Source: Thermoactinomyces mirandus (GTDB taxonomy: Bacteria > Bacillota > Bacilli > Thermoactinomycetales > Thermoactinomycetaceae). Taken from it: 47,906 bases of DNA. This document shows positions 24,261 through 32,761 of the stretch, one piece after another. Position 1 is the first letter of the stretch, and every line of letters begins with the position of its first letter. The stretch spans positions 1 through 47,906 of the forward strand of contig NZ_JACEOL010000062.1 of the NCBI RefSeq assembly GCF_013868055.1. Reading direction: 5' to 3'. Below the pieces are notes generated by a model. The model did no database searches, was not told the DNA's origin, and worked only from the letters and a program-made list of their open reading frames with translations. Position numbers and translations under genes: made by a program.

Positions 24261-25541
24261 TTAGATCAGGTAACGCAAGTATACATAGATGCTCGCCAAT
24301 ATGACGGAAAGCAGCATTAATGGAAAGCCGTATTTAAGAAATTGAATAAAGGTAATCGGATATCCTTCTTTTCCTGACATTCCGGCAACAATAACATTTG
24401 CGCTGGCCCCGATCAACGTGCCGTTTCCGCCCAGACAGGCTCCCAGCGCGAGGCTCCACCACAAAGGTTCCAGGTTGCTGATGCCCATATTTCCCATTTC
24501 CTGAATCATTGGAATCATGGTTGCGACAAACGGGATATTATCAACGAAGGCAGATGCAATGGCACTAAGCCACATGATCAGCATTGAGGTAATAACCAGA
24601 TCTCCACCCGTCATCGCAATTGCCTGTTCGGCCAATTCTGAGATGACTCCTGTTTCAACAAGACCGGAGACAAGCATAAATAACCCGATAAAGAAGAAGA
24701 TCGTCATCCATTCTACTTTTTGGAATGCTTCTTCCATCATTTTCTCCCCGGTGAGAAGGAGCAGGATAAATGCGCCGGCCAGTGCAACAGTAGCTGACTC
24801 CAAGTGAAGAAGTTGATGCATGAAAAAGCCAAGTATCGTCAGTCCCATGACAAACAAGGATTTGTTCAGCAGTTTGCGGTCCGTAATCAATTCTGTTTCA
24901 TCCATCTGCATAATGCTCTGCTTCCGTTCTTCAGTCGTTTGAATCTGTTTGCGGAATAGAATGATAAAAATTGGCACAAATACAGCTGTGATTAAAATGG
25001 CAATTGGGGCCAAATTCAAGATAAACGCCATAAATGTCAGTTCCTTGACGGCGCTTCCGATCATGATATTGGGCGGATCACCAATCAGCGTTGCCGTTCC
25101 GCCTGTGTTGGAAGCAAGAATTTGGGCGATGAGAAAAGGAATGGGATTTACGCCAAGTTGGCGTGTAATGCTAAAGGTGACCGGCACCAAAAGAAGAACG
25201 GTTGTTACATTGTCCAGAAAGGCTGATCCAAATGCTGTGATGAGCGCCAGTACAATCAGAATGCGAACGGGATCTCCCTTTACTCTTTTGGCTGCTTTTA
25301 CTGCAATATATTTAAACAGACCTGTTTCCGCTGTAATGTTAACAATAATCATCATGCCGACAAGCAGGCCAAGTGTATTGAAGTCAATATGGTGTATTGC
25401 TGTCTCCTGATCAACAATCCCGAGAACAATCATCAGTCCTCCGCCAATCATGGCGACGATGGTGCGATGAATCTTTTCTGCAATGATTAATCCATAAATA
25501 ACCACGAAAATGCCAATTGCCAAAATTGCTTGTTGTTCCAT
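24261..25541 (-). CDS. ArsB/NhaD-superfamily ion permease
   Basis: 426 residues with about eleven helices. Two inverted repeats carry the signatures of the ArsB/NhaD (SLC13-like) family: SNTGGTATLIGDPPNIMIGSA in the first half and LGGNGTLIGASANVIVAG in the second. NVTTVLLLVPVTF and VDNIPFVATMIPM are the matching inner helices. The ion is not readable from sequence; homologs move arsenite, sodium/proton or dicarboxylates. Given a dedicated arsenic operon at 39-41 kb, arsenite is not the default guess. GGGAGG precedes ATG 25541. The long leader carries a hairpin (25655-25679). Confidence 0.85.
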   Translation of the reverse strand: MEQQAILAIGIFVVIYGLIIAEKIHRTIVAMIGGGLMIVLGIVDQETAIHHIDFNTLGLLVGMMIIVNITAETGLFKYIAVKAAKRVKGDPVRILIVLALITAFGSAFLDNVTTVLLLVPVTFSITRQLGVNPIPFLIAQILASNTGGTATLIGDPPNIMIGSAVKELTFMAFILNLAPIAILITAVFVPIFIILFRKQIQTTEERKQSIMQMDETELITDRKLLNKSLFVMGLTILGFFMHQLLHLESATVALAGAFILLLLTGEKMMEEAFQKVEWMTIFFFIGLFMLVSGLVETGVISELAEQAIAMTGGDLVITSMLIMWLSAIASAFVDNIPFVATMIPMIQEMGNMGISNLEPLWWSLALGACLGGNGTLIGASANVIVAGMSGKEGYPITFIQFLKYGFPLMLLSVILASIYVYLRYLI

Positions 25542-25654
25542 AGTACCTCCCAAAAATTTGTGATTTTTTAGTTATATCCAGAGATCGCAAAGATAATCCG
25601 AATATTCCCTCCTTTCGTCAACTGTTGTTCATGGCTGGTTTGGAAAAAGATAAA

Positions 25655-25744
25655 AGGAGCCCGTTAGTGACAGACTCCTCCATAAATAACCATTTAAAAT
25701 TGTATCCATCCAAAATTATAACGTTAACTACTTGATTATGTAAA
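25655..25744 (-). promoter_or_regulatory. Promoter and hairpin leader of the permease gene
   Basis: TTTACA (25744-25739), 18 bp, TATAAT (25720-25715) give a start near 25708. About 30 nt on, AGGAGUCUGUC and the downstream GGGCUCCU (25679-25655) form a hairpin followed by CTCCTTTTATCTTTTTCC, so it looks like an early terminator or attenuator within a 165-nt leader. It is a second copy of the hairpin at 23845-23869. Confidence 0.55.
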
Positions 25745-25806
25745 GGTCTTTCATTTTGATGCCAGGGAATCGGATTACACTGCATGATCCTAAAATAAAA
25801 AAAGGA

Positions 25807-25843
25807 TTGACATTGACGTAACCGTAAAGGTGTATGGTTATGG
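25807..25843 (+). promoter_or_regulatory. MerR-type promoter/operator of the mta-like gene
   Basis: TTGACA (25807) and TTGACG (25813) precede a stretch with ACC-GTAAA-GGT and AACC...GGTT dyads; possible -10 elements (TATGGT, TTATGG) lie 19-20 bp downstream. An over-long spacer with a dyad inside it is the hallmark of promoters twisted open by MerR regulators, here probably autoregulation. Confidence 0.55.
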
Positions 25844-25860
25844 TGTCAGGAGGTGAATCG

Positions 25861-26637
25861 ATGGAATATACCGTACAGAAACTGGCCCGGTTGGCAGGGG
25901 TCAGCGTCAGGACCCTCCGGTATTATGATGAAATCGGGATTCTGAAGCCGGCAAGAATCAATTCGTCAGGGTACCGGATATACGGGCGAGCTGAAGTTGA
26001 CCGCCTGCAGCAAATCCTGTTTTACAAAGAACTGGGAGTCAGTCTGAACAAGATCAAGGAAATCGTTATTTCTCCCGCTTATGACGGGGCCAGGGCTCTT
26101 CGGGAACACCATGAACAACTCCTCGACAAGAGAAAACAGTTGGATGTACTGATTGCCAATGTGGAAAAAACGATTGCTTCTATGGAGGGAAAATTGATTA
26201 TGACGGATAAAGAAAAGTTTGAAGGGTTCAAGAAACAGTTGATCGAGGAAAACGAGACAAAATACGGAAAAGAAATCCGTACCAAATACGGCGATGACGT
26301 CATAGACCGGTCCAATAAAAAGTTCCTTGATATGACGAAGGAAGAGTATGAGGAGTTTACGCGCCTGACTGATGAAGTCCTGGCGACGCTTTCCGAAGCA
26401 TTTAAAACGGGTGATCCGGCGGGTGAACTCGCTCAGAAAACAGCGGAACTGCACAAAAAATGGCTTTTGTTTACTTGGAGTGACTACAGCAGGGAAGCGC
26501 ATGCCGGGCTTGCCCAAATGTATGTGGAAGATGAACGGTTCAAGAATTATTACGAAAAAGAGCCGGGGATGACTGAGTTTTTGAGAGACGCTATCCATAT
26601 TTATACAGGGTTTAGGAACAGTGATGGGCACGTTTGA
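25861..26637 (+). CDS. MerR-family regulator with TipAS domain (Mta-like)
   Basis: 258 residues. N-terminal MerR domain: VQKLARLAGVSVRTLRYYDEIGILKPARI (helix-turn-helix and wing), then GYRIYGRAEVDRLQQILFYKELGVSLNKIKEI and the long dimerisation helix (about 77-115). The C-terminal half (WSDYSREAHAGLAQMYVEDERFKNYYEK and similar) is the TipAS drug-binding fold. B. subtilis Mta is the closest familiar relative: it activates multidrug-exporter genes and itself. AGGAGG fits ATG 25861. No exporter gene is adjacent, so targets lie elsewhere or it acts on its own promoter. Confidence 0.9.
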   Translation: MEYTVQKLARLAGVSVRTLRYYDEIGILKPARINSSGYRIYGRAEVDRLQQILFYKELGVSLNKIKEIVISPAYDGARALREHHEQLLDKRKQLDVLIANVEKTIASMEGKLIMTDKEKFEGFKKQLIEENETKYGKEIRTKYGDDVIDRSNKKFLDMTKEEYEEFTRLTDEVLATLSEAFKTGDPAGELAQKTAELHKKWLLFTWSDYSREAHAGLAQMYVEDERFKNYYEKEPGMTEFLRDAIHIYTGFRNSDGHV

Positions 26638-26743
26638 GAATTTATTCAAAAAAAGGATTATTCGTTAAAGCATTAACAGGTCGATCAGCCGAAATTTGGA
26701 TCTGGTTGTACGTTTAGTTTAAAATATGATAATCTTTATCTTG

Positions 26744-26778
26744 AAAAAAGGAGGATAGGGAATCCTTCCTCCTTTTTT
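26744..26778 (+). terminator. Terminator of the mta-like gene
   Basis: AAAAAAGGAGGA pairs with TCCTCCTTTTTT, ending in a T-tract. Confidence 0.85.
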
Positions 26779-26846
26779 AACTTTTTCACATTATTTACCA
26801 ATTTATGAGGAAAAGTAAAAAGAGGTTGCATGTGGAGGTGTCTGCC

Positions 26847-27575
26847 ATGAAAAAAATTGTACTCATTCGTCATGGTCAAAGTGTATGGAACCTGGAAAAC
26901 AGGTTTACTGGCTGGACGGATGTAGATTTATCAGAAAAAGGAGTAGAAGAAGCAAGACAAGCGGGAAGAATTCTGAAGAAAAACGGATATATATTTGACA
27001 TAGCTTTTACTTCCGTCCTTACGAGGGCAATACAAACTTTAGGGATTATTCTTCATGAAATGAATCTTTTATGGATTCCCGTTTATAAATCGTGGATGTT
27101 GAATGAAAGACATTATGGTGCTCTGCAAGGATTGAACAAGGCAGAAACGGCAGCAAAATACGGGGAAAAACAAGTCCATTTATGGAGAAGATCCGCAAGC
27201 GTAAGACCTCCGGCACTTGACAAGAATGATGAAAGATATGGAGCTTCTGATATGAGGTATAAAAGTTTAAAAGAAGGGGAATTTCCTCTTACAGAAAATC
27301 TTGAGGATACAGAAAAAAGGGTTGTTAAATATTGGCAAGAGGCAATTGTACCTGCCATAAAGGACGATAAAAGAGTGATTATTTCGGCTCATGGAAATTC
27401 AATAAGAGCGTTGGTGAAATATCTGGATAATATTTCTCCTGACAGGATCTCCAGCTTAAATATTCCTACCGGAATACCTCTTGTTTATGAACTTGATGAT
27501 GATCTTGAACCAATAAGGCATTACTATCTGGAAAACGGTGATAACAAAGCCTCGAAAACCACAGACGGGGATTGA
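26847..27575 (+). CDS. gpmA: 2,3-bisphosphoglycerate-dependent phosphoglycerate mutase
   Basis: 242 residues. [27 protein letters not shown] holds the phosphorylated His9. Other family blocks: [24 protein letters not shown] with the catalytic Glu, and [17 protein letters not shown] with the second His. It interconverts 3- and 2-phosphoglycerate in glycolysis. Many Bacillales rely on the cofactor-independent GpmI, so a dPGM may be an additional enzyme. GGAGGTG is before ATG 26847; the longer in-frame start at 26805 has no clear site. Single gene. Confidence 0.92.
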   Translation: MKKIVLIRHGQSVWNLENRFTGWTDVDLSEKGVEEARQAGRILKKNGYIFDIAFTSVLTRAIQTLGIILHEMNLLWIPVYKSWMLNERHYGALQGLNKAETAAKYGEKQVHLWRRSASVRPPALDKNDERYGASDMRYKSLKEGEFPLTENLEDTEKRVVKYWQEAIVPAIKDDKRVIISAHGNSIRALVKYLDNISPDRISSLNIPTGIPLVYELDDDLEPIRHYYLENGDNKASKTTDGD

Positions 27576-27714
27576 ATGGAAATTAACTTTTTAGAAAGAT
27601 ATATATATAACTGTATTAACATGTAAATAGTCGGTTACATTGTGTCTGAAATGCATTTAAATGTGCCTTTTCCCTGAAGGTAGAAAACCAGCCTTTTTTG
27701 TTAAAAACAAAAAA

Positions 27715-27749
27715 AAGAACACCCGCCGGTTTTGTCAGCCGGTGTTCTT
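27715..27749. terminator. Terminator of lysA
   Basis: AAGAACACC with AGCCGG and GGTGTTCTT form a strong stem 7 bp beyond the lysA stop; on minus it is followed by a T-rich run (TTTTTTTTG region). Confidence 0.8.
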
Positions 27750-27755
27750 CTGTCA

Positions 27756-29069
27756 TTAATAGGCAAAAACCTGTTTTCTCCGGTCATTTTGTATCAAGTC
27801 TTCATAGGTTTCCCGCTTAATCACAATACGAGATTTTCCGTTTTTGACAAAGACTACCGCAGGACGGGGCAGTCGGTTATAATTGCTGGCCATGGAATAT
27901 CCGTAGGCACCGGTTGAAAAAAGGGCAAGCAGGTCTCCGCTGTTTACTTTAGGCAAATGAATATTTCGCACGAGGATATCACCAGATTCGCAGCATTTCC
28001 CGGCAATTGCCACCTCTTCATGCGGAGATTCACCGGCCCGGTTTGCCAACACGGCATGGTATTTTGCCTGGTAAAGGGCCGGACGGATATTGTCAGTCAT
28101 TCCTCCGTCAACGGATACATATTTTCGGATTCCGGGAATGTCTTTGATCGCTCCGACCCGATAAAGGGTAATGGCTGCGTTTCCAACAAGGCTCCTTCCA
28201 GGTTCCACCCATATTTCCGGGAATTTCAATCCTCTTTTTTCCCACTCGCTTTTTACTTCTGATGTAATGGTTTGAATATAGTTTTCAATAGATGCCGGAT
28301 GATCTTCTTCTGTATATTGAATTCCAAATCCGCCGCCTACGTTTAATACTTCGACTTCATAGCCTGTTTCTTCATGGACGTGATCCAGGTGTTTTCGAAT
28401 CATTCGAATTGCCTGGACAAATCCATGGACGTCGAAAATTTGCGAACCAATGTGAAAGTGAACTCCTGATAAATGAAAGTAAGGTTTATTTAATGATTCT
28501 TTGATCGCGATCAGTGCATGGTTATTTTTTACGTTGAATCCAAATTTCGAGTCATCCTGGCCCGTCGTGATGTACTTATGGGTATGTGCTTCGATCCCGG
28601 GGGTCAGCCGCAGCAAAATTTTCACTTCCCGCTGGTACTCTCTGGCCAGATCATGCAGCAATTCAAGTTCAAAAAAATTATCTACCACAAAACAGCCGAT
28701 TTCCGCATCCAGCGCCATCCGCAGTTCTTTTTCCGATTTATTGTTGCCGTGAAAATGAATGCGCTCAGCAGGGAAACCCGCTTTCAAAGCTGTATACAGT
28801 TCACCGCCAGAAACAACATCCAATGACAGGTTTTCCTCTTCAGCCAACTCAGCCATGGCTATACAACTGAATGCCTTGCTGGCATAGGCAACCTGAAAGG
28901 AACAACCGCTTTGCTGAAAAGCGAGGAGAAAGCGTCTTGCATTTTGGCGGATTTTCATCTCATCATAAACATATAACGGCGTTCCATACTGTCTTGCCAG
29001 TTCGACAGTATCACAATCTCCAATTTCCAAATGCCCTCGGTCATTTATTTTCATCTGGTGCAATGACAT
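27756..29069 (-). CDS. lysA: Diaminopimelate decarboxylase
   Basis: 437 residues, the full length of LysA. The PLP-binding Lys is Lys65 in AYASKAF. Further family motifs: GVHFHIGSQI, NVGGGFGIQY (phosphate-binding), VEPGRSLVG, and CCESGDIL plus AYGYSMASNYN at the C-terminus, including the Cys and Tyr that complete the neighbouring active site. It converts meso-diaminopimelate to lysine, the last step of the pathway, in the cytoplasm. ATG 29069 is 8 nt after AGGAGG, which itself is part of a terminator hairpin. The L-box riboswitch upstream confirms the assignment. Confidence 0.97.
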   Translation of the reverse strand: MSLHQMKINDRGHLEIGDCDTVELARQYGTPLYVYDEMKIRQNARRFLLAFQQSGCSFQVAYASKAFSCIAMAELAEEENLSLDVVSGGELYTALKAGFPAERIHFHGNNKSEKELRMALDAEIGCFVVDNFFELELLHDLAREYQREVKILLRLTPGIEAHTHKYITTGQDDSKFGFNVKNNHALIAIKESLNKPYFHLSGVHFHIGSQIFDVHGFVQAIRMIRKHLDHVHEETGYEVEVLNVGGGFGIQYTEEDHPASIENYIQTITSEVKSEWEKRGLKFPEIWVEPGRSLVGNAAITLYRVGAIKDIPGIRKYVSVDGGMTDNIRPALYQAKYHAVLANRAGESPHEEVAIAGKCCESGDILVRNIHLPKVNSGDLLALFSTGAYGYSMASNYNRLPRPAVVFVKNGKSRIVIKRETYEDLIQNDRRKQVFAY

Positions 29070-29071
29070 AT

Positions 29072-29102
29072 AAAAAACCTCCTAATCAACTGGTGTTAGG
29101 AG
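29072..29102 (-). terminator. Riboswitch expression platform: terminator that also buries the lysA ribosome binding site
   Basis: On minus CTCCTAA (29102-29096) pairs with TTAGGAG (29085-29079), followed by GTTTTTT and then ATG 29069. The right arm is the AGGAGG site of lysA. So one hairpin both ends transcription and, if RNA polymerase passes, masks the ribosome site. Confidence 0.8.
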
Positions 29103-29194
29103 ACAGTGGCAAGGGAAAAAATTTATGGACGGCAATGATTTCATCTCACCATAACCAATTCTCCATAAAGATAGCGCACCACGTATCCCCTGGA

Positions 29195-29345
29195 AAAGGA
29201 ATGACGTGACAGTTCCGTCCCTGTTCGGAGACGGCCCCAGCCTGCAGGTTCAGAGAAACATGCAGACTTCGGCGGCTTTTCCTTTCCCTCAGTGTCATTG
29301 GTGTCTCTGCACCTCGAATGAAGTACTCTTAAAAGTCGCGACCTC
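29195..29345 (-). ncRNA. Lysine riboswitch (L box) aptamer
   Basis: Read on minus, the conserved L-box core is present in order: GAGGTGCAGAGACACC, TGAGGGAAAGGAAAAGCCG, CCGAAGT, then GCTGGGGCCGTC and GGGACGGAACTGTCAC. These match the lysine riboswitch five-way junction. When lysine binds, it should favour the terminator at 29072-29102 and shut off lysA. The exact ends of P1 are approximate. Confidence 0.92.
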
Positions 29346-29347
29346 TA

Positions 29348-29383
29348 CCTCATCACTAGTCAGCCAGCTATGATGAGGTTTTT
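29348..29383 (+). terminator. Plus-strand terminator-like hairpin at the 5' end of the lysine riboswitch
   Basis: CCTCATCA pairs with TGATGAGG across 15 nt, then TTTTT on plus. On minus it lies just before the aptamer, with no T-tract. It may stop antisense transcription into the riboswitch, or belong to an upstream promoter/leader structure. Orientation is curious, since no plus-strand gene ends here. Confidence 0.45.
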
Positions 29384-29478
29384 CAACAATATGATCACTT
29401 TTTGATTTTAATTATGTTCCAGTATAATGAGATAGCTCATGATTTGCAAGATGGTGGTTAAAAATTTCCTGAAAAAAG

Positions 29479-30339
29479 TTATCGGTTTGGATGCGAAATG
29501 CATATTCTTAACAAAGTACAGGCTTCATCATGGTTTCGCCTGTTTGACGATGGCTTGCTCGTTTTTCTGGTTTGGGGCACAATGGGCTGGAAAAAGAAAA
29601 ACAATGAACCGGCAGAAGTGTCAATATATTGGAAACCTTTGTTCCAAAAGTAAAAGGCCAGAGCTGTAGAGATGATGCCAAGATAAAGGATCCCCAGCCA
29701 GATTTCTCCGTCAACCGGCCACTTTGCATTTTTGGCCTGCCATTCCCACCATGACATGGGGAAAGTAAAGATTACACCGAAAAGGTTAGCCCATAAAGTA
29801 ACGGTCAGCGATGAATATTTCAATGTTTGAACGCGGCTTAAAACAGTATACAGCGCCCATGTTACAGCTGCACCAAAAAGAATGATGTTGCCAATAAAAG
29901 GAGCGGAGCCAGGATCCGAGGGCAAGCCGATTACAATCATTACGCCCAGGGTCGCAATAACGAGAGAAAAAACCTTTTTCCTGTCTGGTTTTTCCCGCAA
30001 GAGTTTCCAGGCAAAAAGAGAAATCAGCGCGGGAGAAGCCGAAGTAATCAACGCTCCCAACGAAGCGCCGGACAGGTGGGTGCCTACAAATTGGAACCCG
30101 ATAGAACCCGTATATCCAATAAGTCCGATCAAAGCCATTGCTTTTAAATCGCGAAAGGCAATTTTCCACTCATTTGCGTACCAGGCCCAAATTCCCAAAA
30201 CAACCAGGCCGATGACAAAGCGCATCTCCAGCAAAACCCAGGGAGGAACTGTTTCCAAAACCACTTTGCTGACGACATACATTCCTCCCCAGATGGCGGC
30301 AGCGGCAATCAGGAAAACGGGACCAAGCCATTTGTTCAT
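29479..30339 (-). pseudogene. EamA/DMT-family transporter with altered, shortened C-terminus
   Basis: From ATG 30339 (AGGAGGAAAAACATC before it), 286 residues begin MNKWLGPVFLIAAAAIWGG and carry two EamA domains with about nine helices (LGALITSASPALISLFAW; NIILFGAAVTWALYTVLSR; LYLGIISTALAFYFWNKG). After SLFFFFQPIV, where the last helix and end of the second EamA repeat should follow, the frame turns to polar residues (PQTRKTSKPSSNRR). The last membrane helix is missing. Sequence in another frame nearby reads EQAIVKQAKP and a stop, which looks like the end of another gene. So the 3' end was replaced by deletion or recombination. Probably inactive. Confidence 0.7.
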
Positions 30340-30410
30340 GATGTTTTTCCTCCTGCTCGAAATGTCTTTGGACACCTTTTGCATAAAGTCTGTATGATTA
30401 ATGTGTGGGT

Positions 30411-30497
30411 TTATTTACTGACGGGTTCGGCAAATGTTGCGATTCCGGTGAGAATCATCAAGTCATAATAAATCGGCGGCTGAACCATTTGTGTCAT
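30411..30497 (-). CDS. Possible 28-residue ORF in the EamA leader
   Basis: MTQMVQPPIYYDLMILTGIA, then TFAEPVSK and stop, lies upstream of the EamA gene on minus. Its composition is protein-like, but no ribosome binding site is visible and I recognise no family. May be a leader peptide or chance. Confidence 0.2.
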   Translation of the reverse strand: MTQMVQPPIYYDLMILTGIATFAEPVSK

Positions 30498-30586
30498 AAT
30501 GGGAGGTTTATAACAGATAAATCCGGGCTGGGCTTCGGAGTTTATTTATACGCATACACGGTGTACAATATAATGGAAACAAACAA

Positions 30587-30769
30587 TCAATGTTTGGACT
30601 TGTCCACAAATCGGACTCTGGATAACTGTTGTTTTACTTGCCCGCGAATTCCATCAAGATAAATTTCATATAACCTTGCCTGTTCTTTTTGTTCTTCTCT
30701 GGTTAATCCGTCCGTTCTTTTTTTGCGAGCAAGCTGGTTGATTCGTTCAATTAGTTGTTTGTTGATCAA
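30587..30769 (-). CDS. YnzC-like protein (UPF0291/DUF896)
   Basis: 60 residues. INKQLIERINQLARKKRTDGLTREEQKEQ and LYEIYLDGIRGQVKQQLSRVRFVD follow the UPF0291 pattern: helical, charged, with a conserved Leu-Thr-x-Glu-Glu turn. I use TTG 30769, spaced from AAGGAG; the GTG at 30778 overlaps that site. In B. subtilis ynzC follows the resolvase gene yneB in the LexA-controlled yneA-yneB-ynzC operon; here the two are divergent, 83 bp apart. Confidence 0.8.
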   Translation of the reverse strand: MINKQLIERINQLARKKRTDGLTREEQKEQARLYEIYLDGIRGQVKQQLSRVRFVDKSKH

Positions 30770-30837
30770 CAGAATCACTCCTTCTTGTAATAATTTACTT
30801 AATCAAACGCAATCTGGCAAGATTTTTGAGAGGATGA

Positions 30838-31509
<672 letters not shown>

Positions 31510-31511
31510 CT

Positions 31512-32582
31512 ATGGCTGAAGGTAATTGGGACATTTACAAAAAGTTGATTCAAACTCCCGGGACCTCTGGTTTCGAACATGAAGTGCGGAAAGTGATGCG
31601 TTCATACATAACCCCATTGGCTGAAAACGTTGTCCAGGACCGGTTAGGCGGGATCTTCGGGGTAAAAAAAGGTGATTCCAATGGACCAAAAGTACTTGTT
31701 GCCGGACATATGGATGAAGTTGGATTCATGATTACAAAAATCACCAGGGAAGGCTTCCTGAAATTTCAAACCATTGGCAGCTGGTGGTCACAGGTGTTGC
31801 TATCGCAACGGATAGAGGTGGTTACTCGCTCCGGAAAGCGGATTCCCGGCGTAATCGGTTCAACCCCTCCTCATCTTCTGGACCCGGAACAGCGCAACAA
31901 ACCGATGGATGTCTCAAAAATGTTTATCGATATTGGCGCGGACAGTGATGAAACTGTTAAAAGCTGGGACGTGCGACTTGGGGATTTTGCCGTTCCATAC
32001 TGTGATTTTGTCGAGATGGAAGGCGGAAAACGTTTGCTGGGTAAAGCATGGGACAATCGGTTTGGCTGCGGCTTGGCGGTAGAACTTTTACAGTACTTTG
32101 AGAATGAGGAACACCCCAACATTTTGTATGCCGGAGCTACCGTTCAGGAGGAAGTGGGTTTGCGCGGAGCGGGCACAGCCGCAAATATGATTGAACCAGA
32201 TGTCTTTTTTACAGCTGATGTCGGTCCGGCAGGCGATACCCCCGGGATCAAAGATGGTTTTGGGGAACTTGGCAAAGGGGTTTTAATCCGGATTTATGAC
32301 CGGTCAATGATTCCGCTGCAGGCGATGAGAGATTTTTTGTTGGATACGGCTGAATCAATGCATATTCCTTATCAGTTTTTTGTATCGCAAGGAGGAACGG
32401 ATGCCGGACGCGTCCACCAGACCGGGATCGGTGTCCCGTCAGCAGCAATCGGGATTTGCGGGAGGTATATCCATTCCAATGTAACTGTTGTGGATAAAGA
32501 GGACATTGAGGCAGCCAAAGAATTTGTGATTGCCTTGGTGAAAAAACTGGATCAGACCGCTTATGAAACCATTGTTTCTTAA
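31512..32582 (+). CDS. M42-family (glutamyl/leucyl) aminopeptidase
   Basis: 356 residues. Metal and catalytic residues of the M42 fold are seen: VAGHMDEVGFM (His66, Asp68), KAWDNRFGCGLAVELL, VQEEVGLRGA with the catalytic Glu pair, FTADVGPAGD, and GRYIHSNVTVVDKEDI near the end. These enzymes form dodecameric tetrahedral particles that trim peptides in the cytoplasm. GGAGGAATAACT precedes ATG 31512, which is inside the end of the recombinase gene region, so the two are coupled. Ends at a strong terminator. Confidence 0.93.
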   Translation: MAEGNWDIYKKLIQTPGTSGFEHEVRKVMRSYITPLAENVVQDRLGGIFGVKKGDSNGPKVLVAGHMDEVGFMITKITREGFLKFQTIGSWWSQVLLSQRIEVVTRSGKRIPGVIGSTPPHLLDPEQRNKPMDVSKMFIDIGADSDETVKSWDVRLGDFAVPYCDFVEMEGGKRLLGKAWDNRFGCGLAVELLQYFENEEHPNILYAGATVQEEVGLRGAGTAANMIEPDVFFTADVGPAGDTPGIKDGFGELGKGVLIRIYDRSMIPLQAMRDFLLDTAESMHIPYQFFVSQGGTDAGRVHQTGIGVPSAAIGICGRYIHSNVTVVDKEDIEAAKEFVIALVKKLDQTAYETIVS

Positions 32583-32590
32583 ATCAATCT

Positions 32591-32630
32591 AAAAAGCTCC
32601 TCCCGTGTAATTAACAAGGAGGAGCTTTTT
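32591..32630. terminator. Terminator after the M42 peptidase gene
   Basis: AAAAAGCTCCTCC pairs with GGAGGAGCTTTTT; a strong bidirectional stem. Confidence 0.9.
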
Positions 32631-32761
32631 CTCTGCCTGTTCACAGCATTGTGTAAATGGTTTTGATACAAAGGTTTTCGTCATATAATTTATGGAAGTA
32701 CGATTTTCTTTCTGCAGGTTTACGATTTTTTCTGTTTTGACTTTAAAGGGGGCGCAAAATC

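Noticed and set aside
25966..26649. 227-residue minus-strand frame opposite the mta-like gene
   Set aside because: The composition (Phe/Leu-rich) is what an antisense reading of a Glu/Lys-rich gene gives; no ribosome site.
27957..28870. Plus-strand frames of 70-102 residues inside lysA
   Set aside because: Antisense to a clearly identified gene, with no start sites.
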